DNA of 64,000 nucleotides from Histoplasma ohiense (lineage: Eukaryota; Ascomycota; Eurotiomycetes; Onygenales; Ajellomycetaceae). The notes beneath the pieces were generated by a model that saw nothing but the letters and a program-made list of their open reading frames with translations, made no database searches and was not told the DNA's origin. Positions within the stretch are counted from its first letter, which is position 1. Each line of letters starts with the position of its first letter. The position numbers and the translations under genes are program-made. Location: positions 62,001 through 126,000 of the forward strand of contig JAEVHH010000002.1 in NCBI GenBank assembly GCA_017607445.1, read 5' to 3'. Shown here in pieces: positions 33,275 to 45,570 of this stretch.

Positions 33275-36200
33275 CCCCTTTTCTCTGATAAAATTCTTAA
33301 AAAAAAATGCATTTGATTGAAGTTTGAGTGAGATTTGTGCTTCTAGTGTTTTTTGATTTAGAATTTGCACTTCTGATATCTTTTGACTTGATGTTCGCAC
33401 TTTTGATGTTTGGGAGTATGTTGGTTTTGTATTTGTTGTTCATTTTCTTGTTTGAGAAAGATTTTGAATGTCTGAGTGTTCAATATATTTTCTTCTGATT
33501 CTCATGTATCATTACTAGAATCTCAATCTGTCCATCTCACAAGATATTCTGAAGGTTTGTTTTTTCATTGTCATTTTTCAAGAATTTCTTCAACTTGATA
33601 TTCTTCTTCATCATCAACAAGTTCTGATTCTGATTCTGATAGAGCTCCATTTCTGCAGTTGTATGACTTCAGTAAAGATACATGGAATACAGAATGAATG
33701 CTTCTATATAAAGATGACAGTTCTAGTTTGTATGCTTGTTTTCCAATGATATTCAGAATCTTGAAGAGTTCAACATATTTATGATTGAGTTTGTGAACTG
33801 AGTGCAGCAATCAGAGATTTTTTGCATTGAGTATGATATAGTCATCTATTTTAAATTGTTGAGATTTATGTTTTGCATTATAATAGATTTTCTGTGCTTG
33901 TTGCATCTTTTGTAGATTCTTGATGAGCTTATAATGTGTTTCCTCAATATGTTTCACACAGCTAGCAGCATGTATGGCGATCAGTTGTGATGATTTGCTG
34001 ACATTAATTTTTAAATCAGATCAATATCCCATTAAGGCTTCCACAGATGTCATTTCAGTAGAGATATGTTGAGAGGTATTGTAAACAAACTGCACTAGCA
34101 GTAGCCAGCATGTCCAGTCATCTTGATGATAGTTGATAAAACATCAGAGATAATGTTTCAAGATTTGATTTTATCATTTCATTTGATCATCTGTTTGAGA
34201 GTGAAAGACTGTTGAAAGTTTCCAACATACACCTAGCATATAACAAAAGATGGATCAATAATGGCTTGTAAACAGCAAACCTCAATCAGATATATAGTTT
34301 TTGAGTACTTCATAAATTGTATAGAACTTGGTATAAACAATTTCCACTAGTTCATCAGCTGTAATGTTTTTGATGCAAGGAATATAGATTGTAAACTTGA
34401 TATATATATTCACAATCACTAAAATTGCATTGTAGATTTGATGGAGGAATGTAGAGGCTGGCAAGTCTGTAATAAAATTCATAGTAATGAACTCAAAAGA
34501 ATTTGATGATAAGAGAATTGTACTCAATTCTTCATATTATCTGTGCTGTTTTGACTTTACTCTTTGATAAGTATCACAAGTGGATATATAATCTTTGATA
34601 TCTCTGACTAGCTCATGTCAATAGTATTTGTTCTGAATGCTGTCTATGAACTTTTTTATACCAAAGTGACCCCTCTGTGGATCATCATGGTTTGCACTGA
34701 TAATTTCATCAATGAGTGTCTTTTGTTGAGGGACATACACACAATCATCAGCATGCAATATATCATTCTCAGAAATTGTTTATAGTATATTTTCAGCAAC
34801 AGTCATATTCTTCTCTTTTATCTTCTTTCTTTGCTCAGCAGCAAAAGAATCAATCTTCTGTGCTTTACTCAGAAATGAGATGAAGAATTCAGGCATTTCT
34901 GTGTATACTGAGTTCTCAAGAATAGCCTTATTGACTGCAATCTGGGGCATATATTGCTCAATGTGCAACAGAGGGGAAGAGTTTATGCAAGAGATAGAAG
35001 ACATCAACATATGAAGCACTTTTCACTTATTAAAAGAAGCATTTTACTCATTAGAGATCTGTGCACAGATTACATCAGAAGAAATATCATTTTGAAAAGA
35101 AGTATCAGCTTTTCAATCTAGTCTAACTCCATGTTTCAGCTTCTGTTGCAGAGTAGATAATATAGTTTGATCATTATAGACCTCACTGTAGTCTGCACAA
35201 CAACTGAGCTCATCAGCTGAATTCTTTGATTCAGAGTGATGCAGTAATACAAAATCATAAGCAGATAAAGCTTCCACTCATCTGATCTGACATCTGTTCA
35301 GTTCCTTAGTTGTCATAAAGTACTGCAGATTGACATGATCAGATCAGATTTGAATTGAATACTGACTTTTCTTCAGATAATGTCTTCAATTTTTAAATGC
35401 TGCTACAATAGCCAAGAGTTCTTTATCATGAGTATCATAACACATTTCCACATCAATCAACTTTCTTGATCAGAAGGCAATTGAATGTCAGTGCTCATCA
35501 TTCTGCAACTGTGACAGAATAGCAGCAACTGTAAAAGTGAATGCATCAGATTCAATCTGAATACACTGAACTGAGTCAAAATGAGCTAATAGAGAAGCAC
35601 ATATAAAGCATGATTTGAGCTCATCAAAAGTGCTTTGAGTATCTTCTGTTCATATAAAAGTGGTTTTTCTTTCCCTCTTCTTGCTTCCTTTTGTAAGTTT
35701 GAATAATGAGGCTGCAATAGAGGAGAAAGACTTAATAAATTGCTGATAGAAATTAGCAAAGTTCAAGAAGAATTGAACCTCTTTAATTGATTTAGATGTA
35801 GATCATTCCACAATAGTGGAGACTCTGTCTGACTTCATCTCAACATCATTTGTATCTATAACAAATCTCAGAAATGAGATCTTGTTCACTTCAAATTCAT
35901 ACTTAGAGAGTTTTACAAATAGATTCACATACTTGAGATATTCTAGCATCTTAGTAACATGCACTTTATGTTTCTGCTTTGAATTGGAGAATATGAGAAT
36001 GTTGTCCAAATAGACAACACAACATATATCCAACAAATCAGACAAGGCATTGTTAATGTATGCTTGAAATGTTGCTGAAGTATTAGCTAGTTCAAATGAT
36101 ATAACTACATATTCAAAATGTTCATATCTCATTCTAAAGACTGTCTTCCAACAGTCTTTTGCTGCTATAAGTATGCAGTGATAGACATCTCAAAGGTTCA

Positions 36201-36514
36201 GCTTAGTGAATATCTTGACTTTTGAAAGTCTATCAAGTAATTCATTTATTAGAGATAGAGGGTATCAGTTCTTGATGATGATTCAATTTAACTCTTGATA
36301 GTCTACACAAAGATGGAGTTCATTATCTTTTTTGAGAACAAAGAGAATCAGTGCATCAGTCAGACTACTGAACAGTTGTATCCACTCTTTATCTAATACA
36401 TTTTTTAAATATTCTCTTAGAGCAGCTAACTCAGTTTCAGAGAGATTGTATATCAGTATAAATAAAGATTGCATATCAGACTTGAGATCTATATGATGTT
36501 TCATCTCTTCTGAT
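33275..36514 (-). mobile_element. C element, 3' part (RT to chromodomain)
   Basis: Minus-strand Ty3/gypsy pol remnant continuing from 49612 across the A3 insertion: with A3 and one CTTTT removed the frame is continuous ('ISVKRSEEMKHHIDLKSDM'). No copy of the C LTR (51638-51905) is seen at this end, so the 3' end is missing or unrecognisable. Confidence 0.85.
33343..36514 (-). pseudogene. pol: C pol (degenerate)
   Basis: In order on the minus strand: RT 'YNLSETELAALREYL' and 'LHLCVDYQELN'; 'VVYLDNILIFSN' (YLDN for YxDD) near 36005; RNase H 'SDHVNLQYFMTTKELN' near 35340; integrase finger with 'HDDPQRGHFG' and 'STCDTYQ'; core 'FITMNFITDLP' (Asp changed to Asn); 'HSVFHVSLLKSY' and a chromodomain near 33490-33640 ('EEYQVEEILEK', 'EYLVR'). 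Mostly TGA stops. Sequence differs from A and B, so this is a third family. Confidence 0.85.
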
Positions 36515-36519
36515 CTTTT

Positions 36520-36989
36520 TGTGACGGGTTAACACCTGTTAGTAATTATCTTACACAACCAACTCCCCTTCTGCACCCACTCATTTCTGGCTGTTGTGAC
36601 CTCACATAACCCTCAATGTTCTTCTGCTCTGTGCTCCGCGCTCGCGTAGTTTCTAACAATTCTTCCACATAGCTCTTAATGTTCTTCCACTCCATACTCC
36701 ACACTCACATAGTCTCTAACAATTCTTCTGTGTAGCTTCTAATGTTCTCCCACTCCATGCTCCGCGCTCATATAGTTTCTAATGATTCTTACACATATCT
36801 CTTAATATTCTTCCACTCCACACTTCACTGTGGAGTGGCTTCTGATATTCTTCCACTCTGAACTTTCTTCTATAAGAATCCCCTTCATACAACCTTTTCT
36901 TCTGATTTCTTTTCTCTTTCCTTCCTTAATCAATTCATAATATATAATTAGGATAGTATCAAATCATTAATCAAAGTACATCCATTACA
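36520..36989 (+). repeat. A3 5' LTR (470 bp, three tandem units)
   Basis: Shares ends and TATA-like region with the A1 LTR; two 63-bp units fewer. PBS TTACAAATTGATT follows. Confidence 0.9.
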
Positions 36990-37018
36990 TTACAAATTGA
37001 TTCTTCTGTGTTTAAGGC

Positions 37019-37289
37019 TGTAATAGGCGCAACGGAGATATCTATATTAGGAAATAGCTATGTGGCGATAGAAGAACACAGAACACGCCAGAATTAATGA
37101 GGAGGGACATAGCACACAGCACCATAGGCGGCTGTAGCGCATGGTGGTCGCCTATATAATACTTGCTGATATCCATAGATATTAGGAGATCAGCAATTAG
37201 CTTTGAATAATAGAGATTGCTACCTTCTTAACATCCTATATATGTACTTCACACTACTTCCATAATTATACCTACAACTATCTCTTACA
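37019..37289 (+). repeat. B3 5' LTR (271 bp)
   Basis: TGTAATAGGCGCAACGG...TCTCTTACA; still contains CpGs, TATATA present. Confidence 0.9.
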
Positions 37290-37394
37290 ATTCTAATCAC
37301 TCATAACTTTATCTGAGTGGTCTGTTGTTACACACATCTACAATAAAGCATGCAACATTAGTTAAAACATGCAACATTAGTTAAAACACACAAG

Positions 37395-38453
37395 ATGATC
37401 TCAACACATGCAAGATCCCTTGAAAACCAATCTGAATCCTCTACTGCCTTCAATGATCACAATGTGCGTTTGCAACAGTTGAACAATCAAATTCATAAAC
37501 AAGAGCAGCAATTAGCTATTCTGCATGCACAACAGCAGCTCAATGAGTTGAAAGTGCAGATTTGTGAAGATACTCTCATCAAACCCCAATTAACCCAGAA
37601 TACCACCACAGAACCACCACAAAATCAATCTGTGAATGATACAGATGATGATAATGAAACATCATCAAGGTTGAAGATTAAGAACTATTATCAAGGAAAA
37701 AATATGTTAGAATTCAAGAACTATAAAGATTGCATGTTGACTCTCTTTACATGCCACTGCTGATATTATCAAAAGAAAGAACACAAGATAAATGATGCTA
37801 AACTCTATCTTGATGCCCATGTTAAGCAGAAGTGATTGAATTTTGTATCATTGTATGAGAGATGTGGAGGAGCAACATTGTTGACTTTTGACGATATGTT
37901 ATCACATCTAGAAATGCAAATTAACAATCCACAGAACCAGTGCCAATTGGCAAGTCAAAAGTTTCAAGATATGAAGCAACAAGAATGGCAATCAATATGC
38001 AATTTCTCTAAATATCTTGAAGACTGGAAATACTACTTACCTCCATATAGCAAAGAACAAAGAATGGATAACTTGTGTAGTAAGACATTGAAGATATTAT
38101 GCACAGAACTCAACTGTTGAAATCAAGAGCCTCAGAACTATGAAGAGTTGCTTCAAACTCTACAGACTCTTGAGAAAAATATGCTGAAGTGACAGTGTGC
38201 TATTTGCAAAGAAAGATCTGTGATATTTGTAGGAAATCAGCATCATTCTGATAAATCTAGCAACCATCGAAACAAGAGAAAATGAGAGAAACAAATGGGT
38301 TCAACTGAACAAATCAAGAAAGATAAATATAACTGAATGAAGAAGTGTTCTCACTGTCATAAAAAGAGTCATATTGCAAATGATTGTTGGATGTTACACT
38401 TCAAAAAGCACAATCAAGTTTGACAAGCAAAAAACCAACAATCCCAATTGTAG
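37395..38453 (+). pseudogene. gag: B3 gag (degenerate)
   Basis: 353 codons including TAG 38451-38453. Open from 37395 to 37763 and 37836 to 38120, the best-preserved B gag. Knuckle 'CSHCHKKSHIANDC' keeps all four zinc ligands. Slippery AAAAAAC at 38429-38435. Confidence 0.85.
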
Positions 38454-41400
38454 AAGCAGCTGCTGCATTGAGAATATGAACAACTAGACTGTGAGATAAA
38501 CAATTATTGACAATGAATATGTGGATGGTGACAGAAGCAGGATGGTTGATGATGTGGATGCTAGTGGATTCTGATGTGGATGTGAACTTTGTGTTCCATG
38601 CCTGGGCATCAAAATATTTCTTGAAGGCAGAAGGTAAACCAAAAGTAGTGGAAGCAGTTGATAATCATAAGATTAAATCATATGAACAACAAAGAGCTGC
38701 AATGAAGATTATTGATGATGAACACATTCTTCAAGAAGGATTCCACCATTTCAAAGAGACCAATATTAGCAGATATGATGTAATTTTGAGCATGCTGTGG
38801 TTGAAAGCTGTGAACTCTGATATCAACTGGGTGTGAAGATGCTGAATCTATAGAAAAGTGTTGAATATTAACCATGTGCACCTGAATACTGCTAAAGAAT
38901 TCACAACACTAATTGATGATGGCAATATTATATTCACTGTCTTATCATTACAAGCTGTGAGTGCAGCAACTGAGTCAAATATCCCAGATGATTATAAAGA
39001 TTATCTTGATATATTCTGAGAAGACATATCTGATGCAGAACATGCACCTCATGATCATGCCATAGAGCTCAAACCTGGCAAGAAACTCTCATACTGACTG
39101 ATATATAACTTATCATCTCAAGAACTCTCTGTCCTCTGAGAATATATTGAAAAGGCATTAGAGAAGAATTGGATATGTCTGTCCAAGAGCCCAGTCAGTG
39201 TGTCAGTGTTATTCACATCAAAGAAAGATGAAACCCTGTGTCTTTGCATGGATTATCAAGAATTGAATGAAATAACAGTCAAGAATCAATATCCACTGCC
39301 CTTGATAAGTGAAATACTTGATAGATTAGCAGGTGTCAAAATATATACACAACTGAACCTTAGAGATGTGTATTATAGAATTCACATACAAGCAGGGGAT
39401 GAATGGAAAACAGCATTTTGAACATGATATGAACACTTTGAATATCTAGTCTTATCTTTTGGGCTAACCAATGTCTCTGTGATCTTTCAATCTTATATCA
39501 ACAAAGCCCTCAGCAACCTTTTAGATGTATATTGTGTGGCTTATCTCAACAATATCATAATCTATTCAAACATGCTTGATGAACATGTCGTCCATGTTAA
39601 GAATGTGCTGGAACGGTTAAGGCAATGGAGACTATATGCCAAACTTAGTAAGTGTATGTTCCATGCAACAGAAATTGGATTTTTGGGTTTTGTGGTTACC
39701 ATGCAGGGCATTACTGTTGAGAAACACTGTGTCAACACAATTCTAGATTGGTCAGAACTGTGAACTATAAATGAATTGCAAATATTTCTAGAATTTGTCA
39801 ATTTCTATTGTCAATTCATATACAAGTTCTCAATAATAACAGCATCCCTGACCGAATTGTTAAAAGATTATGAAATGAAAAGAAGGAAGAATAACACACC
39901 TGTTCAGTTAGATGATAACTGCAAGCATGCAATTTTGCAGTTAAAAGAATGCTTTACAAAAGCATCATTGTTGATCCACTTTGATCTGCAGTGAAAACTC
40001 CATATAGAAACAGATGGATCTGGTGTTGCAATTGCCACAGTAATATCACAATTAATGAATGATGATCACTGACACTCAATCATGTTTTGGTCTAGAAAGC
40101 TCACAGAAACAGAAAGACATTATCAAACATATAATCTAGAAATGTTGTCAATTGTAGAAGCTTTCAGACAATGACATCACTACTTACATGATAGCAGGCA
40201 TCTGATAACTGTTTTATCTGATCATGTCAACCTCCAGTGCTTCATGACAATGAAGCAGCTAAATGAATGTCAGATTCACTGAATGGAAATGCTCTCAGCA
40301 TTTGATTTTGAAATAGAGCACTGTTCTGAGAAAAATAATCCTGCAGATGTATCAAGTCATCACTCAGATTTTGTAAAACACACAGCTTCTTTGACAGAGC
40401 TCTCTATTCTGCAAGAGAAGCTGTGTAAGAGGATCTTTAAGTCACTAAAGACAAAAGAAAACACAAAGTTAGATCAATGTGTCAAGATGATGTGAAAAGA
40501 TCTGCAAGCTAATGAAAATTGTTGAGTGAAGAAGTCTGTAGTCATTGATGACAACAACCTCTGCAGAATAAAGAATGCATCTGTGAATGAGAATAAGATT
40601 GCAGATGTTACAGAGTTAAATCTAGAGACTCTGATACTATGAATTCTAACTGTCAAGATATTTGAGTCTGAGACAGTCTATTGTGAAGAGATAGCTGAAT
40701 CTATCATTGAACTCTTACTGCAGATTCAGAATAGAAATACCAGCATGTCTGAACTTTGCAGAAGACTAGAGATGAATGATACTAGTGTAGATAATTATTT
40801 GATCTGAGCAGTAGATAAAGATGATCTGCTCAGAAAAGATGATAAAGTCTATATACTGCAAGACAAGGCTGTAAGACATGAAATAATGAAAATGAACCAC
40901 AATGATCTTCAAGATGGCCATTTTGAATGTGACAAAATCATTGAAGTGATCAAACACAAGTACTTGTGGCATGATATGAGCAATGAGATTGCAGAATATG
41001 TGAGAACCTGTGATGTTTGTCAACATGTCAAGATACTGCAGCACAAGCTGTATGAGTTGCTACAACCACATCCAGTGCCAGATAAGAAATGGCATACAAT
41101 TAGCATGGACTTTATTGAAGGCCTGTCAGATAATAAAAAGAGAAGTCAAACCTATAATGCTATTGTTGTATTTGTTGATTTATTCATCAAATGAGCCATA
41201 ATTGTGCCCACATCTTCAGAGCTAGATGCAGAAGAACTTGCAGACATTATTGTATGAAGAATTGCAAAGAACTTTGACCTATCTGTGAACATTATTAACA
41301 ACTGAGATTCATTAATAAATAGCAAGTTTTGATTGACATTGTGTTATCTGCTCTATGTCTGATGAAAATTATCAATGGCATTCCACCCGCAAACCAACAA

Positions 41401-42217
41401 CCAGACAGAACAATTGAACCAGATGATTGAACATTATCTTCACACATATTGCAGCTATCAGCAAGATAATTGGATAGAATGGATTCCTCTGATGCAATGG
41501 GCATATAACAATGCCTTCCACACATCAATAAAAATGACATCATCTGAAGCAATGATCGGCCGACCAACTGAACTTTGCATAGACATGGAGCCCCCAAGCA
41601 CAGACACATCAAAATCAGCAATGAAACAAGTGGAATGAATGAAGCAAGTGGAGAACAAAATTCAAGAATGTCTGGAAGCTGTCAAAGCAGCTGAGAAAAA
41701 GTATTACAATCAGCATCATATATCAAAAAGCTTTAAGATAGAGGACTGAGTAATGCTGCATGTAAAAAATATATCCATCTTGCAATCCTCATTCAAACTA
41801 GATCATCAATTTTTGAGTCTCTTCCAAATAATTGATATCTGCAGTACACAGGTGTACAAACTGAAACTCATGCTGCAATATAAAGAAATTCATTCTGTAT
41901 TTCATATTTCCCTTCTCAAACCTTATCACGTGCACGACAGACAAATCCCGCAAGCAGAACTGATAATTATAGATATACAAGAGGAATGAGAAGTTGAAGC
42001 TATATTAAACAAGCATCAGTATCACAGTCAAACACAATATCTTGTCAAATGAAAAGATTGTACAGACACAGATAATTCTTGAGAATCTGAGGAAAACTTG
42101 ATGAACAGCCAGAAGTACTTGAAACAGTTTAATAAAATCTATCAGAAGTCAGTCAGTAAACAAAAATGAAGAAGACAACAATGACTGCTGAATATACTTA
42201 TTCCACTCAGAGATTAA
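38436..42217 (+). pseudogene. pol: B3 pol with chromodomain (degenerate)
   Basis: In the -1 frame after the slip site. Protease 'LVDSDVDVNF' (Gly of DSG changed to Asp), RT 'VKNQYPLPLISEILDRL', active site changed to 'AYLNNIIIYSN', RNase H, integrase 'TCDVCQHVK' and 'AFHPQTNNQTEQL', chromodomain near 42035. Numerous stops; loss of both catalytic Asp in RT confirms inactivity. Confidence 0.88.
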
Positions 42218-43348
42218 AAAACAGATCTGCCTCAGCTTGATCAGTGTCATTTGAGAAATTGTCACCAAGACAAACCTGCTTATTATCCCAGATTTCCTCA
42301 ACTGGTGAAGCACAACATTTCAATGATGACTTGAGAGCTGTGACTGATGATGTAACCACTGAGACCTCATCAATCACTGTTTCAGCTGAAGCTTCAGAAG
42401 AACTGTCTTGTTGAATCTCTCAGATCTTCACAGCAAAGAATCTAACTGCTGCAGTCACAGTACTCTGCAAAACATTAATATTTGAAGTGTCTGTATCAGC
42501 AACAATTAAATCCTCAACAGTGTTGATAATCATCTGAGCCAATTCAACAGCATCCACTGACATCTAATAGAAAGTTAATATTATATACTGTAAAAACATC
42601 TGTTTTGAATAATAACTTACTGAAATGCAGATGTGCTTTGTCACTGAGCAGTGCTTGCATTTTTTGCATTGATTCTCAGCAGACTCACAATGATGGTGGG
42701 GGGACATTGTCAAATGTCAAATACAACAACAGCAATATGCTGCTGTGTTTCTTTCTAACACTTCAATGAGACCATCCACTTTCTCATCTTCACCTACATT
42801 ATTGATCAACTCAAATAATGTACCAAGATCTTGGCCCAGTGAGAATGACACTGATGTAATAGCAGGACACAAAAACATGCTTTCTGAAATACTGCTATAA
42901 TCAAATATCACACTCTGCTGTGACAACAGATCATCAGAGTTCATATAGAATTCTAGAACCTCATCTGCATTCTTATAGATCTGCATGTCAAGTACAAACC
43001 TCACAATGACAGTTTGATACATAGCAAATCTCTCATCCAGAACTTCATCAGAGAGCAGTATTTTGTGAAATTCATTGATCAAAGATTGACTGATTTCATG
43101 AAAGTGCTCAGATATCTATAACCTGTTAGCACTCATAACAACCTCAGTTTAAGAAAACTTACAGCAGCACAACTTCTATTTGATATATGACAGATGTGAC
43201 AGTGTGTCTGTTCATTGTTCACAAAGTAAGAATATACTGGAGGGTTCTGCAATCTCTCCAGACAATCCAAGCAAATGCTCTCAATGGCAGACAGCATATC
43301 ACTCTTCATAGACTCCAAATCAGCAATGGAAACAGCTGGTTCTGACAT
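42207..43348 (-). pseudogene. Antisense three-exon gene carried by element B (B3 copy)
   Basis: Exon 1 43348-43163 (62 codons, 'MSEPAVSIADLESM', fully open), intron 43162-43116 (47 nt, GTAAG...GCTAACA...TATAG), exon 2 43115-42621 (165 codons), intron 42620-42564 (57 nt), exon 3 from 42563 to TGA 42207-42209. Exon sizes match B2 and intron boundaries are identical. A TGA in exon 2 at 42717-42719 lies where B2 has CAA, while B2's exon-2 stop lies where B3 has CAA; both fit an ancestral CGA. The Cys/His cluster ('YCCCCI', 'CKKCKHC') is conserved. Function unknown. Confidence 0.7.
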
Positions 43349-43891
43349 TCTATCATAACTTTAATTAGTACCAAGGCCTTATTCAAAGGAGGAGGAAAAG
43401 CAAAAGCAACAAGAAAGAAAGACAGATGTTGAAGATTGAAATCAATATTGCAATGATGATCAAAGAAATTGCAACAACACAAAACTCAACCCAAAATGGA
43501 AAACACAACCACACAATCAAAACTTTGAATTTCACAATAAAAATCACATAGAAAGATACAGTGTACTTTGTTTGATAAATTGATGTATTCTTTTTAAATA
43601 AAAAATTGTTGATGGTGATGGTGGTGATGATTTTGTTAGGGTACAACTTTTTGGTGTAAAAGTCAAAGGAAAGGGGTTCAGAAGTTGTGTCTAAATCATG
43701 ATTGAACTGCATTGACATCAGAGATGGAAAAACATTCTTCCAAAACAGCAACATTTCAGAATTAACCCCAACAATTAATTCAGCTCAATCCTGCGAATTT
43801 CATACAATATCAACCACACAGCACATATTACAAACTTCACACATCACATTAAAAAGCTCTGAGGACCAGGCCTTTGAAGAAGGGAGATAAT

Positions 43892-44162
43892 TGTAATAGA
43901 CACAATGGAGATATCTATATTAGAAAATAGCTATGTGGCAATAGAAGAACACAGAACACATCAGAATTAATGAGAAGAGACATAGTGCACAGCATCATAG
44001 ACAGCTGTAGTGCGTGGTGGTCGTCTATATAATGCTCACTGATATCCATAGATATTAGGAGATCAGTGATTAGCTTTGAATAATAGAGATTGCTACCTTC
44101 TTAACATCCTACGTGCGTACTTCACACTACTCCCATAATTATACCTACAACTATCTCTTACA
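43892..44162 (+). repeat. B3 3' LTR (271 bp)
   Basis: TGTAATAGACACAATGG...TCTCTTACA; more mutated than the 5' LTR. Confidence 0.9.
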
Positions 44163-44485
44163 AAGGCCCGAGTGTCTCATTATTAGTTCTTACACTCAAG
44201 TGCATTGTTATCAGTTCTTATGCCTGAGTGTGTTGTTTACAGATCTGAGTGCTTAGTCATTACAAGAGATCTCTTGTGAGTCTGAGTGCTCTTATCATTA
44301 GTTATATAGACTGTCATGTCTAAGTGTCTGAAACACAATCAACTATGTTCTACAAGACTCAAGTGTCTATGAACTGTAACACTGTGAATAGCATTTACAA
44401 AGAAGCTTGATCAAGCTTAGCACTGCAACACTGCAAATAGTGCCTGTGAGAGGACTGAGTATTTCTTTTCTTTTTTTATTATTAT

Positions 44486-45517
44486 ATGTTTTTAGATATC
44501 AAAATGAACTACAAGCAATTCTACAAACACTCACTGCACTCAAACACAGCAGACAATAACTTAGATCTATGAAGCATTCTTCAGCAGCAGATGCTACAGA
44601 TGACTGAATTGCAACAATGACTTGCTGAGATGAGCACTTCTGTGTTCATCATTCCTTCTACATCCATGTCTCACAAAAAGCCTCCAAGAGAGAAGCTTTC
44701 AATCCTCAACAAATACAAGAGAGATCTAGCACTCTATCTCACATGGAAGTCAAAAGTGAATGCCAAATTGAACATCAATGAACAAGCAATAGGCTTGCTA
44801 TTCAATCAGATATGGTATATTCATAGCAGATTGAATGGCAACACATTAGCAAAATTTCAACTCTGAATGAGTCATTGTCAGAATCATCAGCATACATCAG
44901 AGCTAATCTTTCAACAACTCAACTCTCTCTTCCTCAATTCTACACTTCAAGCCAAGATGTTGAACTGGCTAAATCAGACTCATCAGATGAATGTTGTGTT
45001 GACAACTTATCTTTCTGAATTCAATCACAAGCTTCTAGAAGCAGATGGGCAAGACTGGGATGATGTCATCAAGATCAACATATTATTCAAGAACTAGAAC
45101 TTTCAATTGCATAATTGAAGTGTAGAGTGTTCAAAGCTCTCAATATACAGTGAATTCTGTGCTGATCTTTGTCTGTTGAACAATGATCTGTCTCAGTTCT
45201 GCACACTTCAAAATTGTAGAGAATTTCATCAAACAAATGTATACACTTCAAACTGCTCTGCAGCACCCCCCACCTCTGAATCAGAATCAATGAACTGAGT
45301 CTCACATGTGAATGCAAGCTGTCCAAGAGTCCCCAACATCTCAGAGAAGAACATCATCAACTGAATCATCAGAGAAGTCTGCATATACTGCAACAAGTCA
45401 GAGCACTTCACAAACCAATGTTCAAATGCAATCACTCTGAGTAAAACCCCCACACACATGAACACTGTGTCACTCATGGATAGGCAAGAACAGGGAAAAG
45501 ACAAGCTCTCACTCTAA
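44486..45517 (+). pseudogene. gag: A3 gag (degenerate, 1032 nt)
   Basis: Same length as A2 gag, supporting a one-base insertion in A1. Stretches 44630-44866 and 44867-45097 are open. GGGAAAA is kept at 45493-45499; the downstream stem is shortened by mutation. Confidence 0.85.
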
Positions 45518-45570
45518 AACACAGACAAGAGCTCAAGAAGCAAAAAGCTAGCTGAAGATTCAAGCAGAAG

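Larger units (their letters stand above)
37019..44162 (+). mobile_element. B3: full-length family B copy inside A3
   Basis: 7144 bp, target duplication AAGGC (37014-37018 and 44163-44167), 271-bp LTRs. Same layout as B2, including the antisense gene. It is the youngest insertion of the C/A3/B3 nest by position, yet already mutated. Confidence 0.92.

Noticed and set aside
43383..43754. 123-codon hydrophobic minus ORF upstream of the B3 antisense gene as a membrane protein
   Set aside because: In B2 the region gives only a 69-codon ORF; low complexity at the C-terminus, no motif. Treated as untranslated spacer.
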